Origin: Mucilaginibacter sp. KACC 22773
Lineage (GTDB): Bacteria > Bacteroidota > Bacteroidia > Sphingobacteriales > Sphingobacteriaceae
Assembly: GCF_028736215.1 (NCBI RefSeq)
Contig: NZ_CP117883.1
Location: 6,820,001-6,884,000 of the forward strand
Length of the DNA stretch: 64,000 nucleotides
Direction: 5' to 3'
Both the position numbers and the translations under genes were made by a program. How positions within the stretch are numbered: position 1 is the stretch's first letter; each line of letters begins with the position of its first letter. Below, piece by piece: positions 1 through 8,726 of the stretch. The notes beneath the pieces were generated by a model. The model had not been told where the DNA came from. It saw only the letters and a list, made by a program, of their open reading frames with translations, and ran no database searches.

Positions 1-393
1 AGGGAGCGTGACGAACTATTGCTGAACTTAAAGCTTAACCTGACCAGGCTATTACTGGCCAAACAGATAGCGAAAGAAAAGATAAGGGTACTGATGAATT
101 TTTTGAGGTATTACATACGCTTTGAAAATCAGGATATAAACACTAAATTTGAGCAACAGGTAGAAATTTTAACAGGAAGGAGCAACACCATGGGCATCGA
201 AGAACTTTTATTAGACAGGGCTGAGAAAAAAGGCGAGAGAAAGGGTGAGAGAAAGGGTGAGAGAAAAGGCAGAAATGAAGGTGAAAAAGCAAAAGCTATA
301 GCCATTGCCCGTGAAATGAAAAAAGAAGCCATGCCGGTTGCCCAGATCGAAAAATTCACCGGGCTTTCGGCTGAGGAAATAGAAAAATTATAA
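1..393 (+). CDS. Rpn-family recombination-promoting nuclease/putative transposase, C-terminal part (cut by window edge)
   Basis: The reading frame is open from base 1, so the start lies outside the window and only about 130 C-terminal residues are visible. The tail has the usual layout of Rpn (PD-(D/E)XK transposase-like) proteins: a helical segment, a MGIEELLLDRAEKKG stretch, a charged lysine/glutamate/glycine repeat, then a small terminal domain ending SAEEIEKL that resembles the 'LTGLS.EEI..L' tail of the family. The charged part is made of three GERK-type 12-bp tandem repeats (about 229-270), a length-variable linker in this family. The nuclease core itself is not in the window, so activity cannot be judged. 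Family assignment rests on the tail only. Confidence 0.65.
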   Translation, partial: RERDELLLNLKLNLTRLLLAKQIAKEKIRVLMNFLRYYIRFENQDINTKFEQQVEILTGRSNTMGIEELLLDRAEKKGERKGERKGERKGRNEGEKAKAIAIAREMKKEAMPVAQIEKFTGLSAEEIEKL

Positions 394-610
394 GCAAGCC
401 ACTGTAAATGCTAAAAAGGCCGTTACTTATAGTACAACGGTTAACCATAATTGGCTTTAATCCATCGTCATTAAATTTTAACTATCCGTTATTGAGTCCC
501 CCAAAACTTATCAACTTACACAATTGAACAGCAAGCGGGAGCTTTATCCTGAAAAACTTCAACACAATTTCCCTGTCGGTTTAAGCTTAATATTAAGCCC
601 GATTGAAGCT

Positions 611-1270
611 TTATAAAGTAACCAGGTTGTTTTTTATGGCATACATGGCCAGCCCTACCCGCGTTTTAAGTTCCAGTTTTTCGCAAAGTATATCGCGGTA
701 ACCCTCTGCAGTGCGTACGCTCACAAATAGTTTGTCGGCTATTTCCTTGTAAGTAAACTCGGTGCAGGTAAGTTTTAAAAATTCAATCTCCCTGTCGGAT
801 AATTTTGCAAAAAGGCCGGCGCTGTTTTTTGCTTCGGTTAATTGCATTACCGAGTTCATGACTTTGCGTGTTACCAGTTCATTGTAAAAGTATCCCCGGG
901 TGGTTAGTTCATCAAAAGCCAGCTTTAATTCGGCGGGGTCGGCATCTTTTAGTACATATCCCTTTGCGCCGCTTTTAATCATTTTAATAATCGCCGCTTC
1001 GGCATCCATCGTACTAAGTGCAAGTGTTTTTATTGCAGGATAATTGGCCCGTAGCCAGGCCGTGGTGGCATATCCATCCATAACAGGCATGTTTATATCC
1101 ATTAAAACAATATCTGGCAGGTTGCCCGGTTTTAATTGTGCTATAAAATCCTTGCCGTTTGAGGCATCACATGAAACATGATAGTTTGCAAAAAGATTGA
1201 TCAAAACCGTAAGGCTTTTTCTGAAAAGCGCATGGTCATCAACTATTGCTATTTTTATTTTTTCACTCAT
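611..1270 (-). CDS. LuxR/NarL-type response regulator
   Basis: A 219-residue two-domain response regulator. The receiver domain (about 4-122) has the acidic pair D11/D12, phospho-acceptor D58 in LMDINMP, T87 and the conserved K108 in GYVLKDAD. The C-terminal LuxR-type helix-turn-helix (about 153-216) contains LSDREIEFLKL and YKEIADKLFVSVRTAEGYR. It should bind DNA as a dimer once phosphorylated by the kinase encoded just upstream; the two genes overlap by 8 nt, which indicates translational coupling. Target genes cannot be read from the sequence. Assignment to the NarL/FixJ family is secure. Confidence 0.95.
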   Translation of the reverse strand: MSEKIKIAIVDDHALFRKSLTVLINLFANYHVSCDASNGKDFIAQLKPGNLPDIVLMDINMPVMDGYATTAWLRANYPAIKTLALSTMDAEAAIIKMIKSGAKGYVLKDADPAELKLAFDELTTRGYFYNELVTRKVMNSVMQLTEAKNSAGLFAKLSDREIEFLKLTCTEFTYKEIADKLFVSVRTAEGYRDILCEKLELKTRVGLAMYAIKNNLVTL

Positions 1271-2042
1271 AAGGTGTAATAATGGTAATTGTTGTCCCTA
1301 TATCTGCCCCGCTCTCAATTATGGCTTTACCACCTATAATTGCCGCGCGCTTTACAATATTTTGCAGGCCAAGCCCATGCTGTTTACAGGTTGATGATTG
1401 GCTGTCAAATCCTTTTCCGTTATCGGTTATTTCAATTTTCAAATTATCAGTATCATATGTAAAATTAACGGTTACATCCGTGGCATTGGCGTGCTTGATC
1501 ACGTTTTGAAAACTCTCCTGCATCATGCGGAATAAAATGAGCTTTTTTTCGTTTTTTATAACCCGTTCATCCCCTGTGCTATTAAGCGAAACCCGTATGA
1601 TACCGGTTTGGCTTATTCGTTGTAATTCGTGCTTTACCATCTCGGGTAAATCTGAAAACAAAACACGCTCGGGGCTCAGGCTTTTGGCAATATCACGCAA
1701 ATCGGTCATGGCTTTGCTAACGTTTTGTTTGGCTTCGGCCAACAAGGTTTTGTTCATAACCTCCTGTTGGTCCATAATATTCAGTTGCACTTTTAATACA
1801 CTTAACGTTTGCCCAACGTTGTCATGAATTTCCATGCTGATGGTATCGAAGCTTTGTTCCTGTATTTCCAGCTGCGATTTTAGCAGCTGTTCGTTAAAGT
1901 TCGTCTTCATTGTTTCCCGCTCGTTAATAAACCTGTTGCTTTTGGCCCGCTGCAATAAAACCACAAAAAAAAGGAAGCCTAACAATAGCAACAGTAAAAT
2001 AGTGACGAAGCAAATGGAAAATATTACTTGTTCTTTATCCAT
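1263..2042 (-). CDS. Sensor histidine kinase of the HisKA_3 (NarX/DesK-like) type
   Basis: A 259-residue kinase with one N-terminal membrane helix (about 7-31), a short coiled linker, an HisKA_3 dimerisation helix with phospho-acceptor H73 in EIHDNVGQTL, and a HATPase domain with an N-box near NVIKHANA, G1 motif DNGKGFD and G2 motif HGLGLQNI. It has no periplasmic or cytoplasmic sensory domain, so the stimulus probably reaches it through a partner. The gene in front (2024-2674) encodes a seven-helix membrane protein and overlaps it by 19 nt, making that protein the obvious candidate input. The response regulator follows with an 8-nt overlap. Confidence 0.94.
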   Translation of the reverse strand: MDKEQVIFSICFVTILLLLLLGFLFFVVLLQRAKSNRFINERETMKTNFNEQLLKSQLEIQEQSFDTISMEIHDNVGQTLSVLKVQLNIMDQQEVMNKTLLAEAKQNVSKAMTDLRDIAKSLSPERVLFSDLPEMVKHELQRISQTGIIRVSLNSTGDERVIKNEKKLILFRMMQESFQNVIKHANATDVTVNFTYDTDNLKIEITDNGKGFDSQSSTCKQHGLGLQNIVKRAAIIGGKAIIESGADIGTTITIITPYE

Positions 2043-2674
2043 GTTTTTTTACATAAGAAGCCAATCGTAAAAAAACCGTATTCTATTACGCTAAGCGATG
2101 TAGTGATGATACCGTATACGCGCCCTTCGGGATCAAGTTTATTTGTAATTATATAATCGAAGAAACATAAATAAAGAAAATCTCCTACCGCTGCTATCAT
2201 AATTCCGGTTGCTATCCAGAACATTGGGGTTCTAAAGAAACTAACATATTCATCAGCCATTAAAAGTTCTGTAAGATATAACATACAACAAAGCAAAGTA
2301 AGAAACTTGCCGGCGTTGCTTGCAAAAGGACTATAGATGAAAAAATGGCCCTGAATAAAAACCTCATAGATGTAGACCAATGTAAAAGTCAGGGCAATGA
2401 AAATTACTATGTTCTTAAAGATTTTCCGGCCGAGTGCTTTAAAAAAAACAACGAATAAAAATTCGAACTCAAAAAGTGTATAGCAATTAAAGATAAAATG
2501 GTTGCTTTTTTTTAATAATGCAGAATAAAGATAACCTACTGTTTGTATTAAAAAAGTAGCCAGCAAAAAATACGTAAAAAGCCGAAGCCACCGTGGCTCC
2601 AGCTTTTTGTAACGGATAAGCGATACGCCGAATGCAATTAGCAATGGGATTGAACCGATTATAATTTCGTCCAT
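2024..2674 (-). CDS. Unrecognised seven-helix membrane protein, likely sensor partner of the kinase
   Basis: A 216-residue very hydrophobic protein with about seven predicted membrane helices (near 4-20, 32-52, 58-78, 85-107, 117-136, 148-170, 186-207) and short loops; no signal peptide and no enzymatic motif. I do not recognise a named family. Its 3' end overlaps the kinase start by 19 nt and it starts 15 nt after the CPPHCP protein gene, so all four genes are probably one transcript. Because the kinase lacks a sensory domain, a role as its membrane receptor is a reasonable inference, not a demonstrated function. Confidence 0.8.
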   Translation of the reverse strand: MDEIIIGSIPLLIAFGVSLIRYKKLEPRWLRLFTYFLLATFLIQTVGYLYSALLKKSNHFIFNCYTLFEFEFLFVVFFKALGRKIFKNIVIFIALTFTLVYIYEVFIQGHFFIYSPFASNAGKFLTLLCCMLYLTELLMADEYVSFFRTPMFWIATGIMIAAVGDFLYLCFFDYIITNKLDPEGRVYGIITTSLSVIEYGFFTIGFLCKKTWIKNK

Positions 2675-2689
2675 TCGATTGTTTTTAAA

Positions 2690-3121
2690 TTAACTCAACA
2701 AAGAAGTAACCAAAGGACAATGGGGAGGGCATAACGGTATAACATCATCGCCCAGGCCAGAAAATCTGCCCAGAGTAATGCTATCTACAGGCCCTTTGTT
2801 TGCGTCATAATTCAATAAATCGTTGCTGTTTTCCGGCGAGGGGTTCTCTGGATGTATAGCGTCTCGGGTTGCTACCAAAATAACATTGTGTTTGCGCGGA
2901 TAATCGGCATCGTCGTCACCATGGCGGCCATAATAAATCCTGATACCATTTGCATTGTTTTGGGCAATTAATTCCAATACCTCAGAAATGCTCACCCAGG
3001 CTGATTTTGCATCCCCTGCGGGCATAGTGCTCCTGTAATTATCAACCATTACCTTGATTGCGGCTGGAATAATTGGCTGATTGCCCGGAGCACCTAAGTC
3101 GTCGTTTAATTTTACTGGCAT
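2690..3121 (-). CDS. Small soluble protein with a C-terminal CPPHCP motif, first gene of the two-component operon
   Basis: A 143-residue protein without signal peptide or membrane helix. The middle part (about 40-85) contains NANGIRIYYGRHGDDD and a beta-rich segment VILVATRD, and the C-terminus carries CPPHCP, a compact Cys/His cluster that could bind a metal. I recognise no characterised family. It is the first gene of a leftward operon with the seven-helix protein, the kinase and the regulator, so it may be an accessory or output protein of that signalling unit; this is inferred from position. The group II intron ends about 260 bp upstream of its start codon, so its promoter region was close to the insertion. 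Confidence 0.75.
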   Translation of the reverse strand: MPVKLNDDLGAPGNQPIIPAAIKVMVDNYRSTMPAGDAKSAWVSISEVLELIAQNNANGIRIYYGRHGDDDADYPRKHNVILVATRDAIHPENPSPENSNDLLNYDANKGPVDSITLGRFSGLGDDVIPLCPPHCPLVTSLLS

Positions 3122-3381
3122 AATTTTGATTGTTTAATTGTGATTTAAGTTGTTAATTATCTAAATGTAATTTATTGTAAATGCTTGTGCAAGTTGCAAT
3201 TACATTAAATTTTAGCCAATGGTATTAAACCCCCTTTTATCACCGTAAAAATACGGTAGCATATTACCGCCATTGTACACTAAAAAGCGTATCCGGAACC
3301 CGCCTAATTTTACAGCGCCATACCTATCGTATAGGCGCTTGTTTTTAAAAAACTACGCAGAAATCGTACGTTGAATTTAAG

Positions 3382-5261
3382 GTCGAGTAGGCAAGGGCAT
3401 TTCAGCCCAAGCCTCTCACAGAACCGTACGTGAAGCTCTCACTTCATACGGCTCTTATTATACCATCAAACGTGTTTAAAAACAGTCCAGTAATAGAACA
3501 TGGCCGGATAGCTGATTTTTAACTCACTTATCCATTTATGCGCTTCTCCATAACTGCCTCTAAACTTCCTGTACTTGTTTAATACCCATTTGGCTAAACG
3601 AAACTCAAAGCGTTTCATCAATGGTTGTAGGCCTCGTAGCTTAAATTTCCCATAGTACCTGATAATCCCTACCATTTGTAGGTTTATCTGATCGGCTATG
3701 TCTTGCATCGTTAAATCACTTCGCCGATGCCACCTGAGCTGCTTCCATCCTTCGATTATCCTCGATTGTGCTTTTTGACTTATGGTACTCCCATATCCTA
3801 AAAACAACCCTCCTTTTTTGGATATTATTGGTTTTGGTTTGAATGTGAACCCCAGAAAATCGAATTTCTTTCCATAGTCTTTCCTCTTGGGCCTTCGATA
3901 GTTCTGGCAGTATACCATTTTCGTCTTCTCTTCGCTAAGACGTAGTTTACATTCTGCAAGTCTTGCCCGGATAGCCTCCAGCAATTGTTTCGCTTCCGTT
4001 TCTGTGTGACAATGAATTACAATATCGTCCGCATAGCGTACAAATGCTACTCCGGGGTATTGCTTCAAAAGCCATTTGTCCAGTACATAATGCAAAAACA
4101 GGTTTGCTAATAAAGGGCTTATCACTCCGCCTTGTGGCGTACCTTGCCCTCCCTTTTGAATAAGTGTTCCATCGGGTTGTTGCGCCGGACTTTCCAGCCA
4201 TCTCCTAATGTACATCTTTACCCATGGCTCCGCTACATGCCGCTCTACAGCTTTCATTAGCAGTTCATGGTCTACCTCATCAAAGAAACTTTTGATGTCC
4301 ATATCAATCACCCATGCGTACCTGAGTACATTTTCATGGACTGCTGCTACTGCCTGATGGGCGCTTTTCAATGGGCGATAGCCATACGATTGATCTTGAA
4401 ACTGTGCCTCTAAGCGTGGTTCTAAGTAATCCTTTACTACTTGTTGGGCAATCCGGTCGTTTACTGTCGGGATGCCTAACACCCGCTTCTTGCCGTTTGC
4501 TTTGGGTATCGATACTGAGCGAACTGGTTTGGGAAAATAACTGCCGGAGTTCATTCGGTTCCATAATACATACAGGTTGTCTAATAAGTTCACCTCAAAA
4601 TCTTCGAGGCTTTCTTTATCTACTCCTGCTGATCCTTTGTTTGCCTTTACTTTCCGATAGGCTTTCTTTACCATTTCTTTCGTTACCGGTACTGGTCTTG
4701 ATGTTGTCTCAAACATTTTAATCCTCCTTCTTTTTAAAGTTGTTAGAATATTCTTAACTGTATAATTGATGCCCTTCGCTCCACCTTCATTACAAAGGCT
4801 TCTTCACTACTACAGCATCATCCGTCATCCTTAACAGCTTCGGTATTCGGCCTCACGGGTATTGCCCGCTTGTGCCTTTCTCTTAACATCCGTTAAGGAC
4901 TTCCCGTGTTTCGTATAAAAGCCTGAATAAGAGTCATGCCACCTCTATGACGATTGCCTTATAGCCAGTATGCAAGTTCCCGCTATAATCTTTCACTAAT
5001 ACGCAAGAACATTAGCTTTTGACAATGGGTTTCGCTCTCTCATCACTTCATCGATGGTTCATTTGCATTCATCTCTCTTTTTCATACCTGACTATTTCCC
5101 GTAGCCTTTTCCTCTTTCCGTTCAATACCTAACTATTACTAATCAAGCACCGAGAGGTGGTTTAATGCCTCTGCTTGCACAGCGACACTGGTAGGCCTAC
5201 TACCATCTTTTATACAACATTTACTTACCTTTATTCAGAAGGCTCGTAATTCACGGCACAC
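3382..5261 (-). mobile_element. Group II intron with encoded reverse transcriptase
   Basis: Both ends can be read on the minus strand. The 5' end at 5261 starts GTGTGCCGTGA (the GUGYG rule). Near the 3' end, 3408-3452 folds as domain V (GAGCCGTATGAAG ... CACGTACGGTTC), followed by domain VI, in which GAG-AGGC-GGGC pairs with GCCC-GCCT-CTC and leaves a single bulged A, the expected branch point. The element then ends CTCGAC, fitting the AY rule, at 3382. The intron-encoded protein lies in domain IV. The total is about 1880 nt. The boundaries could be off by a base or two because the empty site is unknown. Confidence 0.85.
3466..4716 (-). CDS. ltrA: Group II intron reverse transcriptase/maturase
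   Basis: A 416-residue intron-encoded protein. The RT fingers/palm run from about 20 to 300, with SYGYRPLKSAHQAV, QGTPQGGVISPLLANL and the catalytic YADD at 228-231. The maturase domain X follows at about 335-390 (GIIRYYGKFKLRGLQPL). No HNH endonuclease motif is visible after domain X, so the protein probably lacks the En domain and would depend on nicked or single-stranded DNA, such as replication forks, for retrohoming. All RT blocks are intact with no frameshift, so the element may be active. Its role is to aid splicing of its own intron RNA and to copy it into DNA. Confidence 0.96.
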   Translation of the reverse strand: MFETTSRPVPVTKEMVKKAYRKVKANKGSAGVDKESLEDFEVNLLDNLYVLWNRMNSGSYFPKPVRSVSIPKANGKKRVLGIPTVNDRIAQQVVKDYLEPRLEAQFQDQSYGYRPLKSAHQAVAAVHENVLRYAWVIDMDIKSFFDEVDHELLMKAVERHVAEPWVKMYIRRWLESPAQQPDGTLIQKGGQGTPQGGVISPLLANLFLHYVLDKWLLKQYPGVAFVRYADDIVIHCHTETEAKQLLEAIRARLAECKLRLSEEKTKMVYCQNYRRPKRKDYGKKFDFLGFTFKPKPIISKKGGLFLGYGSTISQKAQSRIIEGWKQLRWHRRSDLTMQDIADQINLQMVGIIRYYGKFKLRGLQPLMKRFEFRLAKWVLNKYRKFRGSYGEAHKWISELKISYPAMFYYWTVFKHV

Positions 5262-5297
5262 CCGCGTTAGCTTATGACAATGTATTGAGCGGCATTT

Positions 5298-5483
5298 ATG
5301 CCCGGCGAAACAAAAAGCAGGTTTACTGCCGATGGAGTATTGCGGTTTAGGGTTACCGATGATTTGTGGATACCAATTGATATTAAATATGATCCCAAAG
5401 CCGGTAAGGTTTTTGGCTTCCTGAACATCACCTCGAACTTTGACTGGCTTTGGGCTAAATCAAAAACATCGGGCACCAATTAG
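5298..5483 (+). pseudogene. C-terminal remnant of an unrecognised gene beside the intron
   Basis: The frame encodes about 61 residues with ordinary protein composition: a beta-rich core (VLRFRVTDDLWIPIDIKYDP, then GKVFGFLNITSNFDW) ending in a normal stop. Just upstream the frame is closed by a TGA at 5286, and no start region or N-terminal half is found across the intron in the left flank. The protein therefore looks like the tail of a larger decayed gene rather than a small intact one. The intron sits 36 bp upstream on the opposite strand; whether it or an earlier rearrangement removed the front is not clear. I do not recognise the family. Confidence 0.5.
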
Positions 5484-5708
5484 CTTTATCTGAATGTTGG
5501 TTTATTATTATTCCGGTTATTGGCGTGCCCTGGTTATTTGGCGGTTTGCCGGGGTTATTTTAGCCAGCCTGGCATCTTCTTTCAGTTAATTTTTTTAATT
5601 GTTTGTCACATCAATAAAACAAAACTAACTTTTTGCCGTTTTATATACATCACGGAATCCGGAGAGGTTGGTAGAATAGCCTATCCAGGTTTTTAAGATT
5701 AAACGACA

Positions 5709-5746
5709 GAAACAGGGCCACAGAAGAAATTTTGCGGCCCTGTTTC
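5709..5746 (+). terminator. 11-bp perfect hairpin, terminator-like
   Basis: GAAACAGGGCC (5709-5719) pairs perfectly with GGCCCTGTTTC (5736-5746) around a 16-nt AT-rich loop. It lies downstream of the gene remnant at 5298-5483. The following T-run is short, so termination is plausible but not certain. Confidence 0.5.
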
Positions 5747-5836
5747 GTTAGGCACACCCTGCGGCTATGATGTCTTCCCCTGCGGTCTGTTCCCCCACCC
5801 CGGGCAGCGAAAAAAAACATTCTCCTACCCCGGCGT

Positions 5837-5917
5837 CTGTGTCCTCACAGGCGGCAACTTTCCCAACCGTTGTCTTTGCCCCCTAAGCAATTCCAAATAG
5901 CGCCTGTGAGGACGCAG
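5837..5917. repeat. ~80-bp inverted-repeat element, copy A (CTGTGTCCTCACAG ends)
   Basis: The left end CTGTGTCCTCACAG (5837-5850) is mirrored by CTGTGAGGACGCAG (5904-5917) with one mismatch; the similarity extends a few bases outward. A second copy of the same ends, with an unrelated centre, occurs at 38505-38583. The arrangement is like a small REP/MITE-type intergenic element. Confidence 0.7.
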
Positions 5918-6151
5918 ATCGTGGACGTTAAAACGCTCCCTCTTATTTCATAATTTTATAACACTAACTAAACTCACAAGTTATTTTAAATTATGACAAA
6001 AAATCAAAGCAAGGTTTTTGCTTATTTATTACATTCGTTGCTTTTACAAGCGCCCCTGCATTTAAACGACGATAAATTCACAATTATTCCTTAATCAGGA
6101 ATAACCACCTTTCGCCTTACACAATTTGGGGGTAGCCAAAACAATACTTTC

Positions 6152-8080
6152 ATGGAAGATAAATTTAGGTTATCCGAATATAAGGTTCTTATATATCGCC
6201 TGTTTTTAGGTTACCTGTTCTATTTTATAGCCCGGGTTTTATTTTTTGCCTATAACACGCACCTGCTGGCCGTTGATAATCTTTCCACGCTGTTAAAACT
6301 TTGCTATTACGGGATGGCTTTTGATACCACTGCCCTACTCTACGTTAACAGCTTATTTATTTTATTAAGCATACTGCCTTTAACCGTAAACACCCGGCCG
6401 GGCTATCAAAAAGGCATTACCATTTTATATTTTGTGACCAATTTTTTGGCCTATGCCACAAATTTTGTCGATATCATTTACTATCGCTTCAGCCAGGTAC
6501 GCTCAACCAAAGCGGTACTTGATGTATTGGCCGATGAAACCAATAAAAAAGCACTGCTCGAGCATTTCACCTGGGCCTATTGGTATATCCTGGTGATATA
6601 CATATTGTGTTGTATTTGCTGGGTTTGGCTGTACTCCCGCGTAAAAGTTAAACCGCGGCCTGTAAAGCATTTGCAGCCCTACTTTATAACATCGGTAGTT
6701 TTGCTACTTGTTGCTGTGGCGCTGGTTATCGGCGGTATCAGGGGCGATTTTGCACACAGTACCAGGCCTATCAACATGGTTGATGCCTATAAACACGTTA
6801 CTGTGCCCAACCAGGGCGATGTGGTTTTAAATACCCCCTTCGCCATTATCCGCACAATCAGCAGCAACAATTTTAAGCTTCAGCATTGGACAACTACAGA
6901 TTATATTAACGCCAACATTAAACCCATAAAACAATACAACAGTAAGCCCGCTGCAAAACCCAACGTGGTGATCATTATTTTAGAAAGCATGGCCAAAGAG
7001 TATTGGGGCAGCATGAACAAGGGGGCCAACATTCCCGGCTTTGCATCGTACACCCCGTTTTTAGATTCGCTTTCAGATAATAGCCTGATATTTACCAACG
7101 CCTACGCCAATGGCCGCCAGTCTATTCACGCTATGTCATCGGTTTTGGCGGGCATTCCTTCGTTTCAAACAGCATTTACATCATCACCTTTTGCCAAGCA
7201 AAAAATCGAATCTATTGTATCAGTATGTAACAGCATGGGATACCAAACTTCGTTTTTTCATGGCGCGGCAGATGGTTCGATGGGCTTCCAGGGCTTTGGC
7301 AGCATTTTAGGGTTTAAAAATTATTACGGCAGAACAGAATATAATAACGACAGGGATTTCGACGGCATCTGGGGCATTTGGGATGAGCACTTTTTTCAGT
7401 TTATGGGCAAAACACTCAGTACCCAAAAACAGCCCTTTATGGCCACTTTGTTCAGCCTGTCATCGCATGACCCATATCAACTGCCCGAAAAATATAAGGC
7501 CAGGTTTAAGGGTGGCCCCCTCGCAATTGATAAATGCGTTCAATATACTGATAACGCGCTGCGGATATTTTTTAACTATGCCAAAACCCAGCCATGGTAC
7601 AGCAACACGATTTTTGTAATAACTGCTGACCACACCAGCCAAACGTACTATCCCGAATACAGTGAGGGCGTTAACCGTTTTGCTGTGCCGATATTGTTTT
7701 ATAGCGCCAATAATGCCTATGGACTAAAGGGCGTGCGCACCGATCTGGCCTCGCAAATGGACATATACCCATCGGTTGCAGATTTAATAGGCTACAACAA
7801 ACCCTTCAGGTCGTGGGGCCGAAGTTTGATTAACCCTGCACCTGCCGAATTACCAAGGGTAATCAACTCCACCGGCAATATTTATCAGCTGATGCAGGGC
7901 AATTACACCTATTTGTTCGACGGGAAAAATATTACCGGGATATACGCCGTTGCCGACAAAGGCCTGAAAAAAAACCTGATGACTAACAACCCGAATCCCG
8001 AAATGAATACCGGCATAGCCGATTGCAAAGCCTTCATCCAGGATTATGCCGACAGGATTGTAAATAAGAAGCTGAATTGA
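6152..8080 (+). CDS. LTA synthase-like membrane sulfatase (phosphoglycerol/phosphoethanolamine transferase superfamily)
   Basis: A 642-residue protein with about five N-terminal membrane helices (within 1-205) and a C-terminal extracytoplasmic sulfatase-fold domain (about 265-560). The expected metal and catalytic segments are present: NVVIIILESMAKEYWG (about 268-283), GRQSIHAM near 320 carrying the likely serine/threonine nucleophile, FSLSSHDPY near 435 and ITADHTS near 490. This is the domain order of LtaS/OpgB/EptA-type enzymes, which move phosphoglycerol or phosphoethanolamine from a lipid donor to an envelope acceptor. The acceptor in a Gram-negative Bacteroidota cell is unknown; modification of lipid A or a glycan is possible. 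It appears monocistronic. Confidence 0.88.
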   Translation: MEDKFRLSEYKVLIYRLFLGYLFYFIARVLFFAYNTHLLAVDNLSTLLKLCYYGMAFDTTALLYVNSLFILLSILPLTVNTRPGYQKGITILYFVTNFLAYATNFVDIIYYRFSQVRSTKAVLDVLADETNKKALLEHFTWAYWYILVIYILCCICWVWLYSRVKVKPRPVKHLQPYFITSVVLLLVAVALVIGGIRGDFAHSTRPINMVDAYKHVTVPNQGDVVLNTPFAIIRTISSNNFKLQHWTTTDYINANIKPIKQYNSKPAAKPNVVIIILESMAKEYWGSMNKGANIPGFASYTPFLDSLSDNSLIFTNAYANGRQSIHAMSSVLAGIPSFQTAFTSSPFAKQKIESIVSVCNSMGYQTSFFHGAADGSMGFQGFGSILGFKNYYGRTEYNNDRDFDGIWGIWDEHFFQFMGKTLSTQKQPFMATLFSLSSHDPYQLPEKYKARFKGGPLAIDKCVQYTDNALRIFFNYAKTQPWYSNTIFVITADHTSQTYYPEYSEGVNRFAVPILFYSANNAYGLKGVRTDLASQMDIYPSVADLIGYNKPFRSWGRSLINPAPAELPRVINSTGNIYQLMQGNYTYLFDGKNITGIYAVADKGLKKNLMTNNPNPEMNTGIADCKAFIQDYADRIVNKKLN

Positions 8081-8104
8081 GGCGGAACGGCGATCATATT
8101 AAGA

Positions 8105-8192
8105 ATGTGCAGATTTCAAATTCCAGATGTGCAGATTGAATTTGTACATCTGAAACGGCGAAGCCCTCAACGTAGTTAACCTGCACATCTGG
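8105..8192. repeat. Word-repeat spacer, word TGTGCAGAT (left of the NadR-like gene)
   Basis: GTGCAGATTTCAAATTCCAG, then further copies of GTGCAGATT, with the reverse complement CTGCACATCT at 8181-8190. The same word family fills the spacer on the other side of the neighbouring gene (8727-8864). Confidence 0.75.
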
Positions 8193-8193
8193 C

Positions 8194-8718
8194 TCATTTA
8201 GTCAAAAACTTGTCTATTGCTTTTACGGCGCTTTCATACCTATCTGTGCCGATGCCCGATATCAGCACATAATCAGCATTAAGGGCACGAAGTTCTTTAT
8301 GCCAAACATCCATGAAATACTCCCGTTTGGTAGGGAAATTGCGTAACGGATCATCCTGCCAGGGCAGATCTATGTTGAGCAGGAGGTATAAATCGTAAGG
8401 GTGCCGCGGCAATTCGTCCAATACTTCCTGGGGCGAGCGGCCAAACATTTCTTCGCTCCATATTTTTACGGTGATAAAAGTGGTATCGCAGATCAGGATC
8501 TTGTTGGCCATAGGCAGCAACTGCTGTTCCAAAGCCCGTTGGCCGTAAAACATATTGATTTCATCCTGCCAGGTGCAGGGTTCCGTCAGTTTTTCGCAAT
8601 AACCACGCGCGTACTCAGGTACAGCAATGGTTTGATAATGCGCCGCCAGGTAATCAGACATGGTTGATTTTCCCGTCGATTCGGGGCCTACTACTGCTAT
8701 TTTGGGGATGTGGGGCAT
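8194..8718 (-). CDS. NadR-like ribosylnicotinamide kinase / AAA_28 ATPase
   Basis: A 174-residue P-loop kinase. Walker A is GPESTGKST near the N-terminus, followed by the family motif EYARGYCE, a CDTTFITVKIW segment and a DLPWQDDPLRNFP lid region. These are the hallmarks of the C-terminal ribosylnicotinamide kinase domain of NadR, which phosphorylates nicotinamide riboside to NMN in NAD salvage. The NadR nucleotidyltransferase and repressor domains are absent, so this is the stand-alone kinase form common in Bacteroidota. No PnuC transporter gene is adjacent, so the substrate remains inferred. Both flanking spacers carry the same TGTGCAGAT repeat word. Confidence 0.82.
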   Translation of the reverse strand: MPHIPKIAVVGPESTGKSTMSDYLAAHYQTIAVPEYARGYCEKLTEPCTWQDEINMFYGQRALEQQLLPMANKILICDTTFITVKIWSEEMFGRSPQEVLDELPRHPYDLYLLLNIDLPWQDDPLRNFPTKREYFMDVWHKELRALNADYVLISGIGTDRYESAVKAIDKFLTK

Positions 8719-8726
8719 GAGTTTAA

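Larger units (their letters stand above)
5484..6151. other. Gene-poor spacer between the remnant and the sulfatase gene
   Basis: About 670 bp without a credible gene. It holds a strong 11-bp hairpin (5709-5746) and an ~80-bp inverted-repeat element (5837-5917), both listed separately. The last part is AT-rich and presumably contains the promoter of the gene at 6152, though no clean TAnnTTTG box with a -33 partner is visible. Confidence 0.6.
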
